DNA of 64,000 bases from Rattus norvegicus (GCF_036323735.1 NC_086028.1:22843001-22907000), one strand, 5' to 3'; numbered from the stretch's first letter, positions 21,282 through 33,420 are shown. The notes: generated from the letters alone by a model not told the origin. Translations and numbers: made by a program.

Positions 21282-22239
21282 GAACGTAGGACCCAGAGAG
21301 TTAGCTGTTGCTGTGAAACTTGATCATGACATTTGAGGAGAAAATGTACAAGACATTGCAACATTAGACTTGGACAGGTCATTCTAACAGAAACCTGGAA
21401 GACAGTAGAGCTGAGACTATGGGAACCGGATCAGGATGCTTCATAGGGAAACAAGGATGTTTACAGCAAATGAGCTAACAGTCATTCCTCTAACATTTTG
21501 TCAAAGAACCCGTGTGCCTACTACTTTTGGACGAAGAACTTGCCTGAGACAAAACTTTTAAAGTAGTGAGCTTTTTTATCCTTTGTCTTTTTGGAAGAAA
21601 TTTAAGACAGCATAATAATGAATATGTGACATGGTAAAGACGGAGCACCTATGTAGGTCTATGATGAAAAGGAGGAAGGAGGGAAGAAAAAAAAAGGAAA
21701 TGTACAATTTGGAGAGAAAAGCAGTACCGGGAATTTTAATGTTATAGCTAAGGTAGGTCCTGGAAGAAAGGCTGTAATTGCTAAAGAGATTAGCTCTGAG
21801 AGAGCAAGAGCCTGTGTGAGGTCTTTCTGTGAAACTGTGAAAGGGAAGGCAGGAGATGCCAAGATTTTAGAAATGCCAGGGCTGTGAGCCATCTGCCAAG
21901 GAGAGCTGGATATAGACATAGAGCCATAGGGTTTGATGGTTGCCCTAAAGAACACCAGCCTTGCTTTTGTCCAATATGTCCTCACTATTACATCATTCCT
22001 CTCTTTTGGAATGGCAATGTTTATTCTGTGCCACTGTTTGTTTGAAGTATATACTTTGCTCTTTAATTTTATAGAAGGTTACAGCTGTGAATGTCTCAGG
22101 ACTCATAAGGGTCCTTGCACTTTTGAACGATTTTGAGATTACAATATAGTATAATGCCTTTTGAACTTGGACTACATGCTGGTTATAAATTCATTTGTCA
22201 TATGCTATGGCCATGAGATATGGGGTCCAGGGAGTAGAA
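21282..22239 (+). mobile_element. MaLR-like internal region, non-coding
   Basis: Lies between two LTRs of the same family. Near the 3' end, 'ttttggaatggcaatgttta', 'tgccttttgaacttggacta' and 'ggggtccagggagtagaa' follow the layout of mammalian MaLR internal sequence, the last serving as a purine-rich primer tract directly before the 3' LTR. No intact gene is present; MaLR internal regions usually lack them. The minus-strand 108-codon frame at 21659-21985 is antisense to this and not a gene. Confidence 0.6.
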
Positions 22240-22600
22240 TGTGATGGTTTGAATGATTAAGGTCTTCCATAAGCTCTGGTATTTAAGGACCTAACCACTA
22301 GTGGGTGACATTGCTTGGGAAGGTTTATAAAATGCACCCTTGTTGGAGGAAAGTATAGCACTGGAGACAGCTTTTGAGAGTTTCACAGCCTGGGATTATG
22401 TCCAACTCAGTCCTTTCTTTCTGACCCAACTGTACAATAGAAGGTGTCACCTTGATTTCCCATCCTGCCACCAATGCTGCTGCCTATTGCTTTAACTTCC
22501 TGACATGATGGACTCTCGTCCCTCTGAAACAACTTAAACACCTCTTCAGAGCCCCACTCAAAATTTCTGAGTCACATGGTCTATAGACCAGAGTAACATA
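22240..22600 (+). mobile_element. 3' LTR of the MaLR-like provirus, truncated
   Basis: Begins with TG at 22240 in 'tgtgatggtttgaatgatta', the usual 5' start of this rodent LTR family. 'aaggacctaaccactagtgg', 'cttgttggaggaaagtatag' and 'cactggagacagcttttgag' continue in family order. The AATAAA and 'gccttggt' terminus seen in the 5' LTR is missing, so the 3' part is deleted or replaced. Confidence 0.65.
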
Positions 22601-24110
22601 CATAAATGAGCAATGTGCTATCTTCAAAAGACAAATAGACCCACAAAGCGCTAGTTACTCTTGGGGAACAAGAGACAGCAATTAACTTTTAAAGGGCTAT
22701 ATGTATATGACTACCCTTTGAATAGATTCCTATCTTAACAAGGTAGAAGGTCCCTAAATTTTGTTCGTTGTGAAACTGCTTTGTAAACAAGCCCAGAATG
22801 CTTGCTACCTCCTGCTTAAAATCAGTAATGTCTATCACAAATGTGACAGACATCTGTGGTCATGTAGAAGCAATAGGCAAACCAGCAGAAAGAAAAACGC
22901 TTAACCAGGACTTTATTGTTAGGTGTGGAGCAAAGAGTCATTTGACAGATCAAAAGCTTCACACCAAATACCAGAAGATATATTGATCTTCTCATGAAAG
23001 GAAAGTATATCTAACAGAGCGCTTCATCTGGAACTACCATATGATTAAACATATGATAATCAACTGTATTTTTTCATAATCCATTTGTCTTGTACCCAGG
23101 CTAAACAGCAGAGTTAAATAAGAAGTGACAGAAACCACCACCAATGAATCTTTCAGGTCTTGATGGAACCACTAATCTCTATAATTCCTTCAGGGAGAAA
23201 ACATTCTTTTGTTTTATTGTTTCCTCAGGAAGAAGGAAGGGAGCTCTATTGGTTTTCACTTGGCTTTTCCAATGCTAAATAGCCCTCCCATCAGAGTTTT
23301 GGAAATCAACATGGAGATCTGCCAAAGCGTATGTGTTCCAGTATGGACTTGGGGAATATTGAAAGGATAAATGAGTTCAGAAACCCACTGGATTCACTGT
23401 GACTTGCTTTGGCCATTGACACCCTGACATCCATCAGCTCTTATTTTGACCAAGGGCCACAGTACAATGTGACATGGATTGAATCCATGTCAGCTTAGGA
23501 CCAGTTTTTGATTGGCCTTAGAAGGTCTGATTATTTACTGGTCCCCAATATACAAGTATCCCATTAAAAACAAACAAACAGGCAAGCAAACAAACAAACC
23601 AAAACTCCAAAATCATAGAGCCCATTTCAAGCAGGATAGGAGAAAGATTAACAATATAAATGCTTGCTAGCAGAGCTGGGGCTTTCTGGAGTCTTTTGGT
23701 CCATTAAATTGGCTTAAGTTTCTAAACTGGCTGGAGTACTTGATTCTCTGTTATTGTGATTCAAGGTAGCCTTTCATTTATTTGCCCTGAACCTTCTCTG
23801 CTCATGAATATCAAGGAAGAATTCAGTTGGCCTCCTATTTCTTTACTTCTGGGAACATCATGAGTAATTAGCCAATAGCATAGGTCAACATGACTCATAG
23901 CATTATGGTCATTTGCTATGCAACTGCTGTTCATTACAGTAAGTTCATTCACCTTACCTTTGATGACTGAGTGATGTCACCATGCTCTTACCACTTCAGT
24001 ATCCCACTAGATCTGATTTGTTTAAGATAGCCAACGAGCTTCTGTGGATTCAGCAACTGAAGGAAAGAAGAATTCATCTTAGTTTTTATTTCTATGGGAT
24101 ACAGTCTATC
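22601..24110. other. Unique sequence
   Basis: A short (AAAC)n lies at about 23569-23600. A perfect 21-base palindrome is at 23471-23491. No gene is recognised; the 62-codon frame at 22798-22986 has no known domain. Confidence 0.4.
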
Positions 24111-24116
24111 ATAGCA

Positions 24117-24140
24117 AAAATAAATAAATAAATAAATCGA

Positions 24141-24171
<31 letters not shown>

Positions 24172-24175
24172 ATAC
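24117..24175. repeat. (AAAT)n microsatellite
   Basis: About 14 units with one CGAT interruption. It may be the tail of a lost SINE, but no SINE body is recognised beside it. Confidence 0.95.
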
Positions 24176-24519
24176 AAAACAAGAAAAATAGGGCAATAGG
24201 AGCCAGGAATAGCTGGTGTCAGAGAAACTGTGAATGCTTGCACTCAGCATGATTTTTCCTCTTAGCTGACTCAAGATCATGGATGGTATCTCCCATATGT
24301 ATAATATATCTCTGTACTTCAGTTAATTTAATTTAGATATTCCCTCACAGACATGCCAAGAAGTTCATCTCTTCAGTTGACTCCAGGTTCAGTCAAATAG
24401 GCAGTCAACTGTAACTGTCACATTCTCATCAACTTGTAGCCAAGTGACATCAGGCATCTCTAACCCCTTCAGGGCAGGCTATGCTTTGATCAATATTTCT
24501 GTCAACCGATTAAGCAAAC

Positions 24520-24891
24520 TGTAATGGTATGAATAAGAATGTCCCTCATAGACTCATATATTTGAATGCTTAGTCATCAGGGATTGACACTATATAAAAA
24601 GAGTCAGAGGATATGGCTTTATTGGAGAAAGTGTGTTACTGGAGGTTGGTTTGGGGGTTTCAAAATGGCCACCATCAGGATCAGATCATTTATCTGCCTA
24701 TGGATCAGGATAGAGAACTCTCAGTTACTTCTCCAGGACAATGTCTGCCCCTTTGTGGCCATGTTCTGCACAATGTTGATGAGTGGCTAACATATGCAAC
24801 TGTAAGTAAACCCACAATAAATGCTTTCTTTGATATGAATTATATTGGTCATGGTGTCTCTTCACAACAATAGAACAGGGGCCAAGATGCA
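24520..24891 (+). mobile_element. Solo MaLR/ERVL-type LTR
   Basis: Starts 'tgtaatggtatgaataagaa' and ends 'tattggtcatggtgtctctt', 'cacaacaatagaacagg'. In between are 'catatatttgaatgcttag', 'gtgttactggaggttggtt' and an 'acaataaatgctttc' polyadenylation-type block. It spans about 370 bp and looks full length. Same family as the provirus at 20.8-22.6 kb, on the same strand. No target-site duplication could be fixed. Confidence 0.75.
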
Positions 24892-25990
24892 AAGTCTTAG
24901 CAGCATTTTTGTAATTACTTGAGTTTCAACATTAAATCTGATCATATCTATAACTTAAGCCTGTCTTAGATTGATTTTCCTACTACCTTTCTCACATACA
25001 TTTAAAATTAATCTATGCTTCCATAGATCTCTGCTCATAAGAAAAAAAAACTTAAGACCATTTTAGAAACTCCATGTATCACCTAAAGAATCATACTGTG
25101 TGTCTCTCCTCTAGGAGCCTGCAGAAAATGAAATCTGTTTATAGGTCTAGTGTCAAGATGGGTGGTAGAGGTGAATCCTGAGGAACAGAAACGTTGTCTT
25201 GTTTGGTGTTTTCTTTAGGAAATGTCAGCTATTTCCATAGACAATGCAGTATTAATTCCTTCAGGAAAAAAATCAATAGGGCAATATTGTAGAGATATGG
25301 GGTCTTTAGGGGGTAAGGAGGGTAATTCCTTTGACAAAAGATTCCCATATGATTTCACTGTCAATGCTCACACCCTCATCAGAGCCTTCCCAAACCTCTC
25401 CATCTCTGGTTATAATCAAACTCTTTTCTAATCAAACTGCATGTAGCCTTTGAGGCTAAAGCTTAAACTTGGGATATAAGTCAGCCAATCACATGACTAG
25501 GGCTCATGTTTGGTTTTCAGTAACTTAAGCTCCATGACTCCATGAACATAAATCCTTTCTCCAGGCATACTTAGAAAAATTTAAAGGCTTAAGTACATCT
25601 AGATCTTGAAAATCCCATCTCGGAGCCCTTGCTTTTCTTTGTAACTGTGTCAAGTGATGTTAGAAGCAAGCAACCTGTATCATATTCCTTAATTTTCTAG
25701 AAAGTTCCAAGTGTTATACAGAATCACTAAACACTTCCTAAAATCTGTGAATCAAAGTGCCTAATGTCTTTACTATACATAATATTTTATTAGAAGCTCA
25801 CCAAAATGCGTTATTAGCAATGTCCATAATAACAAGAGAATCTTTAGAAATTTTAGTATTGGCACTGTAGAAAGGAAACTCCAGAAAGCACCAAATTTTT
25901 GGAAAAAATTATCTTTGGAATTCTATTTCTTGAGATACACTTATGGTACTCAAAATCTGTTAATAATCTCTAATAATCTCTATTTATAAG
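24892..25990. other. AT-rich unique sequence
   Basis: No gene or repeat is recognised. The 69-codon frame at 25222-25431 has no known domain. Confidence 0.4.
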
Positions 25991-26054
25991 TCTCTCTCTC
26001 TGTCTGTGTGTGTGTGTATGTGTTTGTGTGTGTGTGTGCGTGTGTGTGTGTGTA
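25991..26054. repeat. (CT)n(GT)n microsatellite
   Basis: Short (CT)n, then interrupted (GT)n with TATG, TTTG and GCG variants. It adjoins a reverse SINE and may descend from its tail. Confidence 0.9.
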
Positions 26055-26345
26055 AGTGGGGGGTGAGTGTGTACAACCATGCATGAGTACTCAGAAGCCA
26101 GATGATGTACTTGGGTTTTCTGTGATACCACTCTTTGCCTTATTCTCTTGAGACAGGTCTCTCACTAAACCTGGATCTCAGCCAGTATCCAGAAATCCCT
26201 AGAGATCTCAGTCCCTGCTTTCTACCATGCAGAAATAATATATGTACACATGGTTGTATCTAGATTTTTAAATGGGTGCTAGGGATTTGAACTCAAAAGT
26301 GTTTTCTTGGATAACAAATGTTCCTGCATAACGAGCTGCTTCCTC
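26055..26345 (-). repeat. Composite SINE (B1/B2-B3-like), reverse orientation
   Basis: 'ttgagacaggtctctcacta' and 'aacctggatctcagccag' match a rodent composite SINE with a B1-like core. 'gggtgctagggatttgaact' and 'cctgcataacgagctgcttc' match the reversed B2/B3 head. The GT tract at the left takes the place of the A-rich tail. Confidence 0.65.
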
Positions 26346-26859
26346 AGTCTACACAGGGTTCTTTGCAGGAAACGATACAACAGAACTAATGTATGTGTTA
26401 TAGATGTGATAATATATGGACATTATTTAAAAGAATTTATTAGATTGCCTTACATGATTGGAGGTAGGCAGTTCAACACCATCGATCTGTATGCTGTAAG
26501 GCAGAGACCCTAACTTTGGTAGATGTTCCATTCAGGGCATTCAGCTCCTCGGCAGTCATGACCAAAGGTGAATGCATGGAAGATCCCTGGAGAGTTGCTA
26601 GCTGTAAGTGCTATTGGGAGGCTAAAGAGACTGGAGTCTGATGATACTGCTGAATGGATGCTTACTATCAATGAAGCTTGTTAGCTTTTCCCTACTCTGA
26701 CACAATATTGAAATAAAAATCTTGAAGGAGTAGAGAGACTGACTTTGACTGTTGGTGTAAAATGGGTCAGGCTCCTTTTATTGTGGGTTATGATGAGGCA
26801 GAACTTCATGTCAGAAAGGCACGGAACAGCAAAATATTCACCCCATGGTGATCAGGAAG

Positions 26860-26863
<4 letters not shown>
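26346..26863. other. Unique sequence
   Basis: Nothing recognised. Confidence 0.35.

Positions 26864-26904
<41 letters not shown>
26864..26904. repeat. (GA)n microsatellite
   Basis: About 20 pure units. Confidence 0.97.
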
Positions 26905-26907
<3 letters not shown>

Positions 26908-27335
26908 CTTTGCCGTCATGCTTGTCCCTTGTGTTCCATGAATATTGGATGGTACTGACTACATTGAGGGTGAGAGTATCACCCTAACCTCTAGAATTTT
27001 CCACATGTGACCTTCTATGCTCCCTGGCATCCTTAGCCGATATTGGCCCATAAGAGCAAATAGAGCAGAGATAACAGATGGTGTGGGGGTGTGGGAGGTT
27101 GGGAAGTCCTGTCAATATAGAAGGTAATGACGACACAGGCTACCTTCAAACGTGGAATCTTTCTGCTTAAGGCTTGCAAATGCTAGGCTTACAAATATTT
27201 GCTGATGTGCCCCACGGGACATTTTCTGTTCTTTTTGTTTGATTTTTATTTTTGACATAAAGACTAATGTACCCCAGGTTAACCTTGAATTTGAGAAATA
27301 GCTGAGAATGACTTGGAATTGCTTGATTTCTGAAA
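26905..27335. other. Unique sequence
   Basis: A G-rich run at about 27080-27105 has three G-tracts of at least 3. No gene is recognised. Confidence 0.35.
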
Positions 27336-27337
27336 AT

Positions 27338-27412
27338 GCATTTTATTCATTTACTTATTTATTTATTTATTTATTCATTTATGTATTTAGTGTATGTGTG
27401 GTACATGTATGA

Positions 27413-27454
<42 letters not shown>

Positions 27455-27725
27455 CGCGTGCAAATCTCAGTATATGCATGTGTGTGGGGGCCAGATGTCT
27501 AATCATCTGTCTTTGTCAGTTCTTCCTCACCTTATTTTAATTAGGCAAAATGTCTCAGTAAGCCAGGGGCTCTCTGATTCAAAGACACTGGCTGGTCAAG
27601 AAGTTCTCAGAATCTGCCAGCCTTTCCCAACTCTGAGCTTGTAAACACACACATTTACAGGATTGCTGGATGCTCATCTTCATGCTTTGTGGCAAGCATT
27701 TTATTGGATGAGCTATGTTCTCTAC
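27338..27725 (-). repeat. Composite SINE (B1/B2-B3-like) with TTTA and GT/CG tail
   Basis: (TTTA)n at about 27347-27385 and (TG)n(CG)n at 27414-27460 form the reversed tail. 'ggccagatgtctaatcatct', 'ctcagtaagccaggggctct' and 'cttgtaaacacacacattta' then match the diverged core. 'gctttgtggcaagcatttta' and 'ttggatgagctatgttctct' match the reversed B2/B3 head ('ggcaagcactttacc..tgagccatctc'). Confidence 0.65.
27414..27460. repeat. (TG)n(CG)n alternating purine-pyrimidine tract
   Basis: About 16 TG units followed by about 7 CG units with no break in alternation. This is the classic sequence class for Z-DNA. Confidence 0.97.
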
Positions 27726-28464
27726 TCCTAACTTTGAGCTTCTGACCCTCTTGCTTCTGTCTCCTGATTCAACTGGCATTATAAGAATGTAACAGTTTCT
27801 GGAACAAATTCTGGGTGGGGTTAATGAATGCTAACCCAACCCCCAACCTCTAAATCACATTATCCAGCCTCAAGACATTACGTCTGTTTGGTGTGAGTTT
27901 GTCTGTGTGTACATGACTATGTTTGTGTCTGTGTTTAATATGTATGGAAACATCCTTACCTATGCCGGTGCATCCAAACCTGAAAAGCCATCTCTAAGGC
28001 ATGCATGGGTGGTAACTTCCAACTAGCAGATGACAAAAGAAATAGAATTTACATGGGGAAGTGAATTTCTCAGTGTCAAGCCTAAGTGGAATATGTCACT
28101 TCCAACCACATTTCATTTGTCAGAACTCAAACAAATGGCCCCCACCTCCAGTGAACACTGGCTAACAATTACAATCAGGTTGCCTAGGCAGGCATAGAAA
28201 CTTTTGTAGCTGCTTTAATGCTATTGAAGAAAAGTCTAATTGTTCCAGTCATTGTAATTCGACATAATTGGCCATGGGGTTACATCATTGTAGCATTACA
28301 GTAAATTAGGTAATATCCTATCAAATTGAAAACACATACCTGCTATGACTTTGAAAGAGAAATGTCACCTCTATTCCATTCTCTGCTGCAGTGCTCAACT
28401 TATCAGATTCATCCGGGGAAACTAAATTCTTCAAATTGCCATAAAATCTGTGGCAATAATTATG
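27726..28464. other. Unique sequence
   Basis: A degenerate TG-rich patch lies at 27883-27935. No gene is recognised. Confidence 0.35.
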
Positions 28465-28655
28465 AAGATGATAATAGTAACTATAATGACATTTATTATG
28501 TTCTAAGTCAGTATCTGATACTATGCTGAACTCTGTATGGGTCTCTCCTACAGCTATTTAGACAATAAAACAGGAAAAATAAGATAATATCGGTATCCCC
28601 ATTTCAAAGATGAGGCACAGAGACCAAGAATGAGGTCACGGTTTTGTTTTGAGAG
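28465..28655 (-). repeat. MIR SINE, reverse orientation
   Basis: 'tttattatgttctaagtcag', 'gatactatgctgaactctgt', 'atatcggtatccccatttca' and 'aagatgaggcacagagacca' plus 'gaggtcac' match reverse-complement MIR ('tattatgtgccaggcactgt..ctaagc', 'tatccccattttacagatgaggaaactgaggcacagag', 'aaggtcac') in the right order and spacing. Confidence 0.7.
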
Positions 28656-31600
28656 ACACCAGTCTCCATCCGCAGTCTGTGACATCCAGAAGGTAATGGA
28701 TTTTCTGCTGTGCCGCGCTCCTCCATACTACATCATAGGACGCAGCCTACAAAAGCATCCAGGATCCGATGTGTTCTATCAATATAAGTTCTTCTATTTA
28801 ATAAAGAAACTGCATTCGAGTCACTTGAAGCCACTAAACAGTTTCAATATTGCTGAATCTTTCTTTCTATTGGAAAAAAAAAAGAAACTTGGCTATTGTT
28901 CTGCATGGTCAAACTGCTAAAATTCATAAGTGGCATAAATAATTTGACAATAGCAAGCCTGTTGTGCTTAATGTATGCCCAGTGCTATAATTCTGACTCA
29001 ACAATTGTCCTCCTTGGTAAAGCTGCCAAGCTGAAACAATAAAGGGTTTTAGCTGCAAAGTGAAGTTTTCTGGAAGTACAATATTCCTCTTGACCTCTGA
29101 GATGACTAAATACTATTTAATTCCTTCCTTTTATTCACAACAGTGAAAAGGAATTGGGTGCACGCAGGGCAGAGGTAGCATTCTCTTTGAAAGCCCTAGC
29201 CAGACATTAATAATGCAGGGGAAGGGTGGGGAATGCTTTAGGTTTGGTGTGGGGATGCTTTATTTACAGTAATGCTACAGGTGTCCTTCTTCTTCACTGC
29301 TCTTGCAAGAACTATGAGGTAACACTGGAGTCAATTATTTCAAATTATAGTGCCTTGAACAATTAGACTCCTGCTTCCGTAGTAGTGAACTGAAAATTGA
29401 ACGGAGGCTGAAATGGAACTAGTTTATAGCTGGCTAAAGGTAGCTATCCAAGAGCAGCGTGAAGGCTGCCGTTTTAGAGAGCTAGAGCTTTTAGGTATGG
29501 TTACTGCTAATTACTTTAGGTGAGGAACACTATAGCTGTCAAACTTCACAATCAACTCTGCCTTTGAACTAGCTCAAGCAGAAAGGCTTGAGGAGTTGGG
29601 AAGCTTTCTTTCCCTCGTCATTTCCTTGAGGTGTTAAATGCAAGAATGTAGGCAGAGTCATTGTGTGCAGTCCCCTCTCCAGGCTGATTCAATGGCATTT
29701 GATCTGATGGGAAGGATTTTAACTCCCCTGCTCTACAGAGCCCCAGCAAGATCAATGCTGAAATGCATCTCCCATTGGGCCTACTCTACATCTCATTTGC
29801 CTAAAGAGTTTCAGAGAATGAAATCACAAGCAGGGAAATCTATAAATGAGCTTCTGACAAGAAAGAAATGTCACCCGGACATGCTGATTCCAGAAAGTTA
29901 CACCTGAAGCTGACTCAGAAAGGTTTCCAACTTCAGACCTGTATCTGCTAGCAAAGCAGGCAGCCCAAACCAAACCAAGGAAGAAAGGCAGCCCCTGCTT
30001 ACTTCTTGGCAGCCAGCTCTTTATTTTATGTTAGCATTTATGAGGTTCCCTTCTCTTCTCTTCTTAGGCGCATCTTACCTATATGTGTCCTTCTTATTCC
30101 AAACTCAGAAACAAGTTTCTTTCGATTTCTTCATTTACACTAAGCTCACCATTGGTGGATTAATGATGCATTACTACCCTCCCAAGACAGGACTTTAACG
30201 TTTTCAGAAGAGACCAGTGGAAAGTGAAGAATAATACTGGAATTTCCCATTAAGCCAAAGCACTAGGGAGATTGTCTTGATACCTATAAGACCAATGCAA
30301 TGTAATACATTGGGTAAAATAAACTCCTGCATTCAATGAAATTGAGAGCCCAAGGCACTAGGACTGGAAGTCTTACCTAAACTGGCATTTCCCCTTAAAA
30401 GTGCATTACGTGAAATAGTTCTAAAAGATAACAAACACTGGAGCAGCTTGTTAAACAAGCAAATACAGGAACTTCAACAAGTTCTTGGGTTTTTGCCAAG
30501 TGGAAGAGAATTCCTGCTGGTACATTTAGAGAAGTGCTCCCAAATATTGTGTGACTAACAGTGATTCTGGGATCAGTCTGCCTGGGACTCCGCTCTTATT
30601 TCCACCAATTATTTTGGAAAAGAACTTGGAGCAGTGGAGGTGGCAGTCGAGCCAACCTCATCATTGGCTATGAAAATTAATAATTTTCAATGAATAATTG
30701 TCAAATACACAAAACGTTATTTATCCCTTTAAAGATGCCTCCTACATAAGACCACAAAGGACTGGATGGTGATTGCCCTGAGTTCAGATAATCACTGTAA
30801 AACATGATTGGTGGTAAGATATACTGGGGAATACATCCACCTAATGTGGCACTGCTAAAATAATACAGTTCTCAGCATTTCCTTCTTGATAAGAAATAAT
30901 TCACAATGAATACCTCTTCTAGCACCCTAAGGATTTAAGGTAGGATTCTTCAGTGGTTTTTCAGGACCAGACAACTCTCCAGAAAAAAATAATTGTGTTA
31001 GAATTTTCAGCCCCATTTACTAAGTACTGAAAAGGGATGATGAGATTAAAAGTTATGATGGAATTATATTTTTATTAAGCTAAATACTCCAATAAACATT
31101 GATAAAGAAGCCTGTCACACTTCTTGGCTATAGGAAAGACCTGGGGAGTGCTGGGTGGTACCCAGAGAAGGCCAGAAGTACCCTTTCTCTATAGACCTAT
31201 CCTTTATACCCTGCTCTATGTGTCTTTTCACTTAGCTATTCATCTGTTTCTTTCATAACATCCTACATAGTGAACAAGGGAATGTACTTTCTGTGTCCTG
31301 GGGTTAACTCAAACAAACTGACAAAATTCACATAAGGAAGGAAAAGGCCAAGGAGCCTAGTTCTGTACCCATTCTGTTAAAGTATAAATGATAACTTACT
31401 GTTTGAGGATAGTGCTAACATGGGGTTAGGTGAGGAATTGGGTGCTCAATTTGTGTGATCTAAGAATATCTCTGGGTAGATGGCATGGAAAAACTGATGG
31501 GTATATAAAGAAAAACTCATATATTTGATCAAAAAAATGTTGCATTGAGCACATGGGTACAGCAAGAAATAATACAAAACCAGCTTCTTTTCCCATACAA

Positions 31601-33200
31601 CAAATATGTGACACTAATTTCATAAATTATTTTTTTACTAAAAACACTGGGCCTCATATGTCTAGGTGTTCCAACTGGCCAGAGTATGTTGAGAGTGGAG
31701 AAAACCGTGGGTTTTAAACAGGGGCTCACCCTGTTCTAGAAACTAATATGTCTGAGAATTTATTGATTTAAAAGAGATATTTGAAAGAAAATTTTGTACT
31801 GTGGGATATTTCTGAAAATGTGCAAATAAAGTGTGTGTGGGGTGGGCTGGGGTGGGGGGACCTCCAATATCCAAAGAGGCTAGCTCTATAGAAAGTTGAA
31901 GAATTTGAGTTTGCTGAATGATGTGAGTTTGCTGAACGACATGTCCATCAAACACACTGTACCATGACCATACATGGTTGCAATGATATGTAAGTCCTTT
32001 GTGGGAACTCTTATGCAATGCAATGAAAAGGAAGTAGCTTGACTTTCTTTGAAGAGTTTTGTCATAGCTAGAGATAAAAGCAGGCATCTATTTCCTTTGA
32101 TGTTTTTATCCTAAATTTTTGTATTTGATTTTTCTATAAGCATTATAGAAAATTTTCTTTTCCTGTAATTCTTTTCAGAGAGAGAAAGAATTATAGGAAT
32201 GGTATGTCCCTTGAAGATATCTAAGAACTAAGAGTAGATCTCTTGTGGTAGAATGATGAGCTTTGAGTTTTCCTAAGTTTTAATCTATTATGCAAAATAA
32301 TGCATCCACCTTAAAGCAAATGTTCTGTGCTTCAGTGCTTTGCTTGTTGTTTACATCTTAGGAGGGCAAAACGAAGAGTGCTGAACCTCAGATAAGCGAG
32401 CACACATCTATGAACCACGATGATATCATTCAATGTCATGTTTATACCTAGTTAGAAATAAGCGAACATCTGTGGATTAAAAAATAGAACTATAATAGTA
32501 GCCAGCAGGGAATAAAACATTTTATTGGGCTTTGTTATGTAGATGGAAATGTGCTTTGTAGAAAATGCTTTATTTGCAAATAAAGCAACTAATTGCTAGC
32601 GCTAGAAATATATACACAGAGAAGATTCTGAAGAAAAATTTGAGAAAGGATTTCTTTTAATGTGGTTTTGGCTAATGCTGCTATATTTCCTTCAAATCTT
32701 TATTGATACTTCTGCATGCTTGGTTTTACAGTTGTGAATAAGACACACACAGCTCTCAATCAATCAATCAATCATCAATGAATCCTGCCAAACAACAAAC
32801 AAACAATAATCTGTTGACAACAGAGACGGGGACGTACTCTGTTGCCACTCTGGAAGACTTTCACTCAATTAATTCCTGCATGTCTTTGATATGTTTAATT
32901 CATTCATTTATTAATTCACCCACTCATTTCTTCATTCAATTAGGAAGAACCTGTTATATCTGGTATAAGGTCTAACATAAACTTTAATGACATAATGAAG
33001 GAAATCTTATTCATATGAACTATGTGAGATACTGCTGAATTTTCATTTTTACTTTGTCTTCTCTGCCCTCACTTTGGAAATTGATGTCAGTAACTTGTAT
33101 TTTCACAAATTCTAACCCCAAAATCCCCTTTTCATGGCTTATTTCTCTGCAGGGATCTATGAACTTACAATTGAATAAGCCTTATCTTTAATTTCTGCAA
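28656..33200. other. Long repeat-poor region, candidate conserved non-coding DNA
   Basis: Over 4.5 kb I find almost no transposon. Small exceptions are a weak MIR-like patch at 30550-30610, a short poly(A) at 28875-28884, a G-quadruplex motif at 31839-31859 and (TCAA)n at 32756-32775. No exon is recognised; the 89-codon frame at 29638-29907 and the 114-codon minus frame at 31743-32087 have no known domain. The part from 28920 to 29900 is dense in AT-hook and homeodomain-like cores within otherwise complex sequence. Confidence 0.45.
31839..31859 (+). other. G-quadruplex motif
   Basis: Four G-tracts (4, 3, 4 and 6 Gs) are separated by loops of T, CT and T. Short loops of this kind favour a stable parallel quadruplex on the plus strand. 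Confidence 0.8.
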
Positions 33201-33204
33201 GTGT

Positions 33205-33266
33205 GAATTTATATGTATATATGTATATGTATATGTATGTGTATGTGTACAAATATGTAGTATGTA

Positions 33267-33297
<31 letters not shown>

Positions 33298-33420
33298 ATG
33301 TATATGTGTATGTGCAGATATCCATGAAGGCCAAAACTTGATGTTGGAACCACAGAAGCTGGAGTTACAGGTGGTTATGGACCTCCCAAAAAGTGTCCCA
33401 AGCTGAACTCCGATTTTCTG
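33205..33420 (-). repeat. B2-type SINE with (TATG)n tail, reverse, truncated
   Basis: An imperfect (TATG)n at 33210-33315 replaces the A-rich tail. 'gcagatatccatgaaggcc', 'aaccacagaagctggagtta' and 'caggtggttatggacctccc' match the reversed middle of B2. The B2 head with its Pol III promoter is absent past 33420. Confidence 0.75.

Noticed and set aside
24117..24175. SINE insertion indicated by the (AAAT)n
   Set aside because: No SINE body is present on either side.
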